DNA of 64,000 nt from Bacteroidetes bacterium GWF2_33_16 (GTDB taxonomy: Bacteria > Bacteroidota > Bacteroidia > Bacteroidales > UBA12077). The position numbers were made by a program, and so were the translations under genes. Below are positions 33,801 through 45,800 of this stretch, piece by piece. The DNA lies in assembly GCA_001768565.1 (NCBI GenBank), contig MEOE01000020.1, positions 36,725-100,724 of the forward strand. Reading direction: 5' to 3'. The notes beneath the pieces are model-generated. The model was not told the origin of the DNA, ran no database searches, and worked only from the letters and a program-made list of their open reading frames with translations. How positions within the stretch are numbered: the stretch's first letter is position 1; each line of letters starts with the position of its first letter.

Positions 33801-36800
33801 TACTGCATCATTTACAGCTACTGGAATATGATTACTAACTCCCTCTGGTAATACAGTGATCGTTACTGTGGCAGTTGAGTTATCTCCATCGTTATCAGTT
33901 ACACGGTATTTAAAACTTACTACTCCACTAAAACCTGTTGCCGGTGTGTAATCTATCTTATCTCCATTAACAACCGCTGCCCCTGTTGTTGGATTTTCAG
34001 CTACAGATAATGTTATTGGAGTATCTTCCAGGTCAGTATCATTTGTTAAAACATCTACACTTACCAAGGTCTGATAGTTAGTGCCTCGTGCATCATCATT
34101 AGCAACAGGTTGATAATCTGGCTTAACAAGTACCTGAATAATAACAGAAGCCATATCATAATCACCATCAACATCTTCGACCCAATAAACAAGGCTGTCG
34201 GCCCCAAGAAAAGCATTAGCAGGAGTATAAGTTATGGTTCGGTTATCGTTTACCTCAACCACGCCAAACATAGGTTCGGTAAATATTATAATCTTACCAA
34301 AACCATCATCGAAGTTGGAATCATTTGCAAGTATATTGATGTTTACTGGTGTATTTTCAATTGTTTCTATTGTATCGTTTACTGCAAAAGGAATATGATT
34401 TTCAATCCCTTCCCCTTTTACAGTAATAGTTACATTTGCGATATCATAATCACCCTCTTTGTCGGTAACTTTATATTGGAATGTTTCCAAACCAAAGAAT
34501 CCATTTTCAGGAATAAAAGTAACTGTATTATCTGGATTAACACTAGCCACGCCAGTTATGGGATTTGATTCGATCGTAACAACAATTCCTCCATCTTCAA
34601 GTCCTTTATCATTTACAAGTACATCAATAGTTACAGGAGTGTTATAATCGGTGCCACGTGCATCGTCATTAGCTACTGGCAAATGATTTCCAGGTTTTAC
34701 CACATGAACAACAACACGTGCAGTATCATAATCACCGTCCAAATCCTCTAACCAATAAACAAATTCTTCAGTTCCAACAAACCATGGTGATGGCTGATAG
34801 GTAATAGTTCTGTTAAGATTAATTGTTAAACTACCAAAATCAGGGTATTTGAATATTATAATCTTTCCAAATCCATCGTCTAAACCACTATCATTTGCCA
34901 AAACACTTATATTGATCGATGTATTTTCCAGTGTTTCAACAGAATCATTAACTGCAATTGGTATATAATTAGGTTGACCATCAGGTTTAACTGTTATGGT
35001 AACAGTCGCAACATCCCAGTCGCCATCATTATCTGTAACTCTGTACTGGAATGTCATTAAACCTGCAAATCCATTGGCTGGCGTAAATTCAATTTTATCT
35101 GCATTTACAATGACCAATCCTTGTGCAGGGTCAGATTCAATTGTAAGTATTACTGGCTGATCTTCAATTCCTTTATCATTTGTTAATACATCGATACTTA
35201 CCATTGTCTGATATTCGGTACCACGTACATCGTCATTAGCTACTGGCAAAGCATCGGGAACCTCGGTTACTGTTATTGAAACCGCTGCAATATCATAATC
35301 TCCATGTATGTCTTCAACCCAATACTCGAAACTATCATTTCCAATAAATAAATTCGATGGAGTATAGGTTATAGTGCGATTTGCATTTACAACTGCTGTT
35401 CCATATTCTGGATTAGCAAATAGTATTAAGTCACCAAAACCATCATTAATAGAATCGTTTGCAAGTACATTTATAACTATTGCTGTATTGATTACTGTTT
35501 CAACAGTATCATTTACTGCTACGGGTATATGATTGCTTACACCTTCTGGCAAAACGGTTAAAGTTACCTGTGCTGTATCTCCATCACCATCCTTATCCGT
35601 TACTGAATAATAGAATGTTGATTGACCCGAGAATCCGGCTGCTGGTGTAAATAAGATCGAGTCGGCTGTTACAACAGCAGTACCTTGAGTAGGTGCTGTA
35701 ATAATTTTTAGGATAATATCTCCATCCTCTAATCCGCTGTCGTTAACCAAAACATCTACATATTTTGGTGTTTCGTAGTTTGTTCCACGAGCATCATCGT
35801 TTGCTACAGGTATCGCATTTGGAGTTTCTATTACAGTAACTGAAACGATTGCAATATCATAATCCCCATGAACATCTTCAACCCAATATTCAAAACTATC
35901 ACCTCCAATAAATAAATTTGAAGGAGTATAGGTTATGGTTCGGTTTGGATTTGCAACTGCGGTTCCATATTTAGGATTTACCCACACGGTTAATTCTCCA
36001 AAAGCATCAAGAATGGTATCGTTTGCCAATACGTTTATATCTATTGAAGTATTGATTATCGTTTCAACAGAATCATTTATGGCTACAGGGATATGATTAT
36101 CCACTCCTTCTGGCAATACCGTAATTGTTACGCGTGCTGTATCTCCATCTCCATCCTTATCGGTTACTGAATATTCGAATGTTGATGTACCAGAGAATAA
36201 TGCCTCTGGTGTGTATAAGATCGAATCGGTTGTTATAACAGCAGTTCCATTTACAGGAGCTGTAATAATCTTCAGGATAATACCTCCATCTTCCAATCCT
36301 TTGTCGTTATATAGAACATCAACATATCGAGGTGTTTGATAGTTCGTGCCACGTTCATCATTATTAGCAACTGGAACAGCATTTGGTTTTAGGATTACAT
36401 CAACGAAAACAGTTGCTACATCATAGTCACCATGTTCGTCGCGTACATAATACTTTAAGCTATCACTTCCTACAAATAAATTAGAAGGAGTATAGGTTAT
36501 GGTTCGGTTTGCATTTACAACTGCGGTTCCATATTTAGGATTTACCCACACGGTTAATTCTCCAAATGTATCCAGTATAGTATCATTAGCCAATACGTTT
36601 ATATTTATTGGAATATTCATGATAGTTTCAACAGAATCATTTATGGCAACGGGGATATGATTATCCACTCCTTCTGGCAATACTGTAATTGTTACGCGTG
36701 CTGTATCTCCATCTCCATCCTTATCGGTTACTGAATATTCGAAAGTTGATGTACCAGAGAATAATGCTTCTGGTGTGTATAAAATCGAATCGGTTGTTAT

Positions 36801-39800
36801 AACAGCAGTTCCATTTACAGGAGCTGTAATAATCTTCAGGATAATACCTCCATCTTCCAATCCTTTGTCATTATATAAAACATCAACATATCGAGGTGTT
36901 TGATATTTTGTGCCACGTTCATCATCATTAGCAATTGGAATAGCATTTGGCCTTTCGATTACTTCAATAAATACAGTTGCAATATCATGGTCATGATCAC
37001 CATCTAAATCCTGAACCAGATACTTAAACTCATCCCTACCAATAAACATTGGATTAGGAGTATATGTAAATGTTCGGTTTGCATTTAAAATAATTGTTCC
37101 AGAAGATGGAGCTGTATATACACTTAATGCTCCAAAACCATCCTTAATAGTATCATTATTTAATACAATAATGTCAACCGGGATATTCATATAAGTAGAA
37201 ACAGAATCATCCACAGCAACTGGTATATGATTATAAAAACCTTCGGGATAAACATTAACTGTAACTCTTGCTGTATCTCCCTCTCCATCAATATCAGTAA
37301 CAGAATAGAAGAAATCAGAATAGCCAGAGAATCCATTTCCAGGTGTATATAGAATAGAATCGCCAACAACTAATGCTGTTCCATTTACAGGAGGAGTAAC
37401 TACCTTTATAACTATTCCACCATCATCTAATCCGGTATCGTTAAATAAAACATCTATATAACGCTGTTCTTCAAAGTTTGTACCTCGTTCATCGTCGTTT
37501 GCAACAGGGATTGAATTTGGTTTTTCGGTTATTTCAACAAATACGGTTGCAATATCGTAATCTCCTTCTTCATCTTGTACCCAATATTCAAAACTGTCGT
37601 TACCAACAATCATATTAAATGGAGTATAAGTAATTGAACGACTAGCATTTACAGTCACTAAACCAAATTGAGGATTTGAGTGTATCTTTAAATCACCAAA
37701 TGCATCCAACAAAGTATCATTATTTAATACATAAATATTGATTGGTTGATTTACATAGGTTAAAACAGTATCGTTTAAGGCAACAGGGATATAATTATTT
37801 ATACCTTCTGGTTTTACCGTTATTGTCACTGATGCGGTATCTCCATCACCATCCTTATCCGTTACTGAATACTCAAATATTGAAGTACCCGAAAATCCAG
37901 CGGCAGGTGTATATAATATCGAGTCGGCTGTTACAACAGCAGTGCCTTGTGTAGGAGCTGTAATAACATTCAGGATAATACCTCCATCTTCCAACCCAAT
38001 ATCGTTAGCTAAAACATCTATATATCGGGCTGTTTCGTAATTTGTGCCACGTTCATCATTGTTAGCAACAGGTATCGCATTTGGTTTTACTATTACATCA
38101 ACAAAAACAGTTGCTATATCATAATCGCCATGAACATCCTCTACCCAATATTCAAAGCTATCGCTTCCGATAAATGAATTCGAAGGAATATACGTAATGG
38201 TACGATTTGCATTTACAACTGCAGTACCAAATTCCGGAACACTGTAAATCTGCAACTTACCAAAAACATCAATTATCGTATCATTGTTTAAAACGTTTAC
38301 TATAGCTGGTGTGTTTTCATTAGTTTCAACAGTATCATTCAATGCAACAGGTTTATAATTAGTTACATTTTCTGGTAATACATTAATTGTTACTGTTGCA
38401 GTATTCGAATTATCACCATCATTATCTCTAATCTGGTACCTTAATGTTTCAATGCCTGAGAATCCAGTATTTGGAGTATAAAGAATTGAATCGGCTGTAA
38501 TAACTGCAACTCCATTAATTGGATCGGTAGTTATGCTAAGTGTTAAAGGAATATCTGCTAAACCACTATCATTTATTAGCACATCCAAATATACAGGTGT
38601 TTCATAGTCGGTTGCACGATAGTCATTTGCTGCAACTGGATGCGCATCTCCTAATGGTAATACATTTATCGTAACAGTTGCCAGATCATAATCGCCATCA
38701 ACATCTTCGACAAGGTATTGGAACGAATCATTACCGGTATAACCAGCAGTTGGAGTATATGTTACTGAGCGGTTTGCATTTACAAGGACTGTTCCATGAG
38801 TAGGATTTGTATGTATTTGAAGACTTCCAAATCCATCCTCCAAACCAGAATCATTTGCCAACACACTTATAGTTACATCGGTATTAATTGTCGTTTCGGC
38901 ATTATCATCAACTGCAACTGGCACATGATTAATATCACGGATTGTAATGATAACAATAGCTGTATCAAAATCACCATCGGCATCTGTGATTTTATAAATA
39001 AAATCAGATGTTCCTAAATAATCTAGGGCAGGAGTAAATTGAATACTATCCCCAACGATAGTGACTGCGCCTTCATTGACATCAGGATGTTGGTCAATTG
39101 AAATAATAATACCTCCATCTTCCATTCCATAATCATTGAACAATATATCAACATATCTAGGAGTATTAATACTTGTTCCTCTTCCATCAATTAAAGCAAC
39201 AGGAAAATCATCCATCCAGGTAACAGTAATTGTTACAGTTGCCTCATCACAATCGTTTTCACCATCGCAAACCCTGTAAATGAAGGTGTCATCGCCATTA
39301 AATAATCCATTTGGAGTATATGTAATGGTTTTATTACTTTCCACTACTACTGTTCCATGCAATGGCTGAGTTGAAATCGCCACACTTATATTTCCATCAT
39401 CCAAGCCTTTGTCGTTAGATAGAATATTTATGTTAATATTCGAATCTTCGTCTGTAGTAATAGCATCATCTGCTGCACGTGGACCGATATCATCACGGTT
39501 AACAGCAGATACATTCTGAATAATGGTTATTGTATCATAACCCTCGTCAATACTTTCAATATTTGTAAAATTAATTGTAAAGGGTTTATCACCATCATTC
39601 AAAACATCATCAACACCAGTAATTATAACAGTTTGATCAATATTATAATTAGCTGTAGTAAATAATAATGAAGCTTTGTCAATAGTTCCTTCGTCTGTAT
39701 TACTTGAACTTAATGATAAAGTCACATCATTGGTAGGTTCGCTGTTAAGACGAACCTTAAATGAAGAAGTACCATCGGCTTCAGTTGTAAAATGCCCGGT

Positions 39801-42800
39801 ATATGGGAACACGGTAACTCCGGGACTATCATTATCAGAATTAACAAGTGTAATATCAGCTGCATTCATGTTATCATAATTCCCATCATCACTAACAGCC
39901 GCTGCCATAATGATATGGTATGTCTGGTTTCCATCAGCAATACCATCATCAACGCCTGTAACAGTAATTTCAACAGGAGTGTCCCAAGTAAGAGATGTAA
40001 AGGTTACATTAGCATGAGAAACTGTACCTTCACCTGTATCATCAGACGAGATGTCAATACTGACATCGTTAGTAGGTTCGCTATTAAGCACAATTGTAAA
40101 TGTTGCTGTAGTAAGATCTTCAGATGTGTTTCCTGAAATAGAGGAGACAATAATTTCCGATTCATCATCATCGTTCGATGTAACTGTAACATCAGCAGCA
40201 TTTCTGTTTTTATAATCAGTATCATCACTTAAAGCTGCAGCAGTTACGATGTTGAAATTAATATTTCCATCGTCAATGTCATTATCAACTGGTGAAATAG
40301 TAACCGTTTGCGGAACACTCCAGTTTGCGGATGTAAAAACAACATTTGCCTTATCGATAGTTCCTTTGTTTATATTATTCGAACTTAAATTTATAGTAAC
40401 ATTAGCTGTAGGCTCGCTTTGTAAAACAATGGTAAAGGATTGTGAAGCACCTGCCTCATTTATTGTTATATTCTGAGGACTAACAGTTATACCTGCCTGA
40501 TCATCATCCTGGTTTGTTATTGATACATTAGCAGGATTTATAGAATTATACAATATATCACTACTAACTGCAGGGTTGGTAATTATAGAATATGCCTGAT
40601 CATCGTCATCAATATTATCATTCTGACCAGTTACAGTAACAGTTTGGTTAGTATTCCAATTTACTGAAGTAAAAGTTAATGAATTTTTATCAATTTTACC
40701 TTCATTCTCATTATTTGAATATAATGTTATTGAAACATCGGCAGCTGGCTGACTATTCAATCTTACATCAAAGGTTTCTGTTCCACCTGATTCTGTTGTA
40801 TATAATCCAGCATTAGGATTTACTGTTATTCCCACAGCATCATCGTCGATATTTGTAACAGAAACATCAGCCGGGTTGATTGCATTATATACAACATCAG
40901 CTCCTGATTGCATTGTAGTAACAATTGAATATGGTTTGTCATTATCATCGACAAAATCGTTCTGTCCGGTTATAGTAACTGATTGCGGAGTAGACCAATT
41001 AGCTGGCGAAAAAGTATGACTCAATAAAGATACTTTACCTTCAGTTTCATTGCTTGAGTTGTAACTAATTGTAACATTTGCAACTGGCTGCGTATTCAGA
41101 ACTACAGTAAATATTGCTGTACCTCCTGCTTCAGTGGTTTCCAAACCAATGATTGGATTTACAGTTACTCCGGCTAAATCATTGTCAATATTTTTTACGG
41201 AAATATCAGCAGGATTAATTATATTATAAACACCATCAGAGCCTGTTGAAATTGAAGTTATTATTGAATAGTTAATATCTCCATCATCTACAGCATCATC
41301 AACTCCAGTTATTGTAATAGTTCGTGGTGTATTCCAGTTGGAAGTAGTAAAATCGACGTAAGCTGGAGAAACTGTTCCTTCGGTATTATCACTTGAACTA
41401 AAGTTTACCCTTACCGTAGCAGTAGGTCTTGTATCTAACACAACTGTAAAAGTTGATGTACCTCCAACAGCTTCGGTAGTTTCTAACCCAGTTAATGGAT
41501 TAATCGTTACTCCTGCAAGATCATCATCAACGTTTGTAACACTAACCTGAGTATTAAATGCTGATGTGTAGTTCCCATCAGAGCCACCTACGCTTACATT
41601 TACCTGATAAATCTTATCCCCATCATCAATATCATCGTTTTGTCCTGTAACTGTAACTGTTTGCTCGGTATTCCAGTTTGCACTGGTAAAAGTATAGCTT
41701 AATGGAGAAGGAATTCCTTCAAGTGAGTTACTTGAGCTAAAGCTTATAATAACATTTGCAATTGGTTCGGTATTCAGTTTCACTGTAAATGTTGCAGCTC
41801 CTCCACCTTCGGTAGTATTACCACTTATTGATGAAACTGTAATTCCTGCTATGTCATTATCTTCGTTAATAACGCTTACTGATGTATTTAATGATGATCC
41901 ATAATTGCCATCCGAACTACTTACACTTACATTAATCTGATATGTTTGATTTCCATCATCAATATTGTCATTTTGCCCAGTAACAATAACTGTTCTGGGA
42001 GTACTCCAATTAGCAGTTGTAAATGTATGGCTAGCTGGTGAAACAGCACCTTCAGTTGCATCACCTGTAGCAAAACTAACAACAACATCAGCAGTTGGCT
42101 CAGTATTAAGCACAACAGTATAGGTAGCTGTACCTCCACCTTCTGTTGTGTTACCACTAATTGTTGAAACAGTTATACCAGCTATGTCATTGTCAATATT
42201 TGACATACTTACATCTTCAACAGACATTCCTCCATAGGTTCCATCAGTACTAACAGCAATTGAATTAACAATAGTGTATGAAATATTCCCATCATCAATT
42301 TCATCATTAACACCTGTAATTCTTATAGTTTGAGGAGTAGCCCAATTTACACTGGTAAATGTAAGGCTTGATAAATCTACAGTTCCTTCACCGGTATCAG
42401 ATGATGAAATGTTAATTGTTACATTGGCGGTTGGTTGTGTATTAAGTACTATTGTATAATCCAGATAACCTCCAGCCTCTGTTGTTTGCCCCGATGTTGG
42501 AAGAACAGTTATTCCTGCAACATCATTATCAGCATTTGTTACTGAGATATCATTTACATCGATATTATTATAATCAGAATCATCACTGGTTGCAATAGTA
42601 GTAATTGTATATCCAACAGGTCCATCAGCAATTGCATCGTCCAAACCGGTTACTGTTACCTCCTGCAAAACACTCCAATTCGCTGCTGTAAATGTAACAG
42701 AAGTTTTATTAATTGATCCTTCGGTATTATCTACTCCGCTAAAGTTAACAACTACATCATTTTTAGGTTCTGATAGTAGCACTAAACTAAATGTAGCAGT

Positions 42801-45800
42801 AGTTCCTGTTTCGGAAGTATTAATTGTGGTTGGAGAAACTGTAATTCCAGCAACATCATTATCACTATTAGAGGCCGAAACAACAATATCATCCAAATTA
42901 GCATATGGTGTATCTCCACCTGTTACGCTTAGAGTAATAGTATAATTCACAGTTCCATCAACAACATAATCGTTAACACCTGTGATTGTTACTGTTTGAT
43001 CATCATTCCAATTAGCATTGGTAAAGGTTAACAACGAGCTATTAACTGTACCCTCAGTAATATCGCTTGGTATTACACTAATTGTAATATTTGCTATTGG
43101 TTGAGTCGCTAATCTAACTGTAAATGTTGCCTGTCCTCCACCCTCATTTGTCAAAAGCCCTGATAATGGAGACACTATTATTGCGGCATTATCATTATCT
43201 ATATTAGTAACTGAAACATTTGAAGGATTCAATCCACTATATTTTCCATCAAGACTTGTTGCAGCAGCAGTTGTTACAGTATAAGGTATATCACCATCAT
43301 CAATATCATCATCAACACCTGTAACAGTAACTGTTTGAGGTATATCCCAATTTGAAGCGTTGAATGTAATATTTTCTGGAAATACTGTACCTTCAGCTGA
43401 ATTACTAGACGAAAGTGCAATACTAACATCGCTGGTTGGCTCACTGGTAAGTACAATCGTAAATTCATCAGTACCAACATTTTCAGTTGTTTCGAGTCCA
43501 ATCGTTGGAGTCACAGTTATTCCCGCATTATCATCATCAGAATTTGTTATTTCAACATCGTCGACTAACAGACCATTAAAATGAGAATCTCCCGGACTTG
43601 AAGTCAAAGATGTAATGATACTATATGGTTGATCATCATCATCAATATCATCATTCTGACCTGTAACTGTAATTGTAATTGGGATATTCCAATTCGAATC
43701 ATCAAAAGTTATAGTAGCAGTGTTTGATGCTGGTGTTGTTGTACCTCTGCTTACACTTGTAATAAGCCCTTCATTAATATTATCAGAAGACAAATTAATT
43801 GATACTCCTGCATCCGGTTGACAATCAAGCACAACAGTAAACTGGGCTGTTCCTCCAGCTTCAGTTGTATTTCCACTAATTGTTGAAACAGTAACACCTG
43901 CTATATCGTCGTCATTATTAATTACAACAACATCATTTGGGTTAAGATCGGAATAATTTGTATCCAAACTAACTGCAGAACTTGTAATAATATGATATGT
44001 TATATTGCCATCTATTATATCATCATCTATACCAGTAACAGTAACTGTTTGGTTTGAGCTATAATTAAGTGAATCATAAGTAACACTTGCAGGTGATACA
44101 GTACCTTCGGAGAGGTCGTCTGAAGATAAATTGATGCTAACTTCCTTATATGGTTTTGTATTTAATTTAATTGTAAATGTTGCATTTAATCCAGCTTCGG
44201 TGGTATTTCTGCTTATTGCTGAAACAGTAAATCCAGGTTGTCTTACAACAATTTTGCCAGTATCAGCAAGCATTACTTCGCAGTTTCCATTAAAAGCCCC
44301 AACTTTAAAAATGTTGTTTCCAATTGATAATTCTGCATGTGGTATACTAATAGAAAGGTTTGAGCCGCTTCCTATTGCTGATGATATAACTGTAGTTAAA
44401 TCATTTTCATTATATACATTATAAGTTATTAGATTTGTTGCATTAGCTACAGTTATTGTTCCATTTTGGCCAGGATCTACTGTATTACCTGTAACTGTGT
44501 TAGCAGTACTGGCAGGATTTTTAACAGTTATACTAAAATTCCTTGTGTTTTCACAACCATACTTTCTCACCCACAACGAATAAGAATCAGCATCAGCTGA
44601 TGAAGCATTAAGTTTTGTATAGTCTTTTGATGTAGTAAGTTCTACTCCATTTTTTTTCCAGCTATATTCTGCTGTATTCTCATCAGCATTCAAATAAATT
44701 GTTTCACCTGTACACACATCAATATCACCAGTAAACGATGTATTGGGTGCTGTTGAAACATTAAAATTCCGAGTTGACGAACATGTATTTCCCTCAACCG
44801 TATTAGTAACTGTGAGCGACCAAGATCCTTCAACAGGAGGAGTTTTAATAAGATTCCTATCTGGTGATACGCTTAAACTATTATATTTCCAGTCATATAT
44901 AGTGCCTGCAGCAGCTTCTTCAGCAATTAAATTTAAATCATCTCCAACACAAACAAGTGTTTTTCCATCAAACTCTAGGCTAGGACTAACAGTAACAGCA
45001 AATTCTTCAATAACCTGCGACAATCCATCATCTACCATTATATAAATAATCGCCTTTCCTGACTTATTAGCAACAGGAGTAACTGTTACCGTTCTATTTA
45101 TTCCTGTACCATCAATCTGAATTCCAGTATGAGGAACAAATTCTGGATTTGCTGAAAAACCTGTTACCGTTAATTCATCACCATCCAAATCACCTATTGT
45201 AAATCCAATCGGCGCTGTTGGTGTATTTGTACATAATTTCTGATCTACAATCTCTGTAATTGTTGGATCTGTATTTATAATCAGATAGATATTTTCCTGA
45301 TTATTACTCCAATTAAAACCATCAGATGCTTTCCAAACAAGGCTATCTTTACCATGAAATCCAGTTGGCGGAGTATAACTTAGTAATCCTATGCTGCCTC
45401 TAGGCACAACTAAGCCTACTGTAGCTGGATTGCTATTGTAAAAAAGAGAACCCTCTTTTGGTAATGTTTCTATTCTTATACTACTTAAAGGCAAGCTGCC
45501 AGTATGAAAAAACTTATAATCCAGATCTGTAACATCAAAAACGATATCTGTATTTAGTGGACCTTGGAAATAAACATCACCAACAAATGGAGCTGATCCA
45601 TCCACACATTTTGTTAAACTTTGCTTTACTATTACATTAAAACTTCTATAACCCAGATCTAGTGCATTAAACCAGGTATTCATGGTATTTAAATTACCAT
45701 TATTGTCATCATTTGGATCATCTGCCCACGACCATAATCTTGGTATAGTACTTTCAACTCTTAATTGTTTCTGTCGAGTAGAATCCATTAAGTTTGTACT

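Noticed and set aside
34110..34568. 152-codon open frame on the plus strand within the giant adhesin gene
   Set aside because: It is antisense to the repeat-rich gene, low-complexity (Ile/Asn/Tyr-rich), has no domain, and arises from repeated DNA; similar shadows recur throughout the repeats.
31860..44240. Regular DNA repeats that could suggest a CRISPR array
   Set aside because: The repeats are 280-340 bp, in one open frame, and translate to protein domains; there are no short identical repeats with unique spacers.
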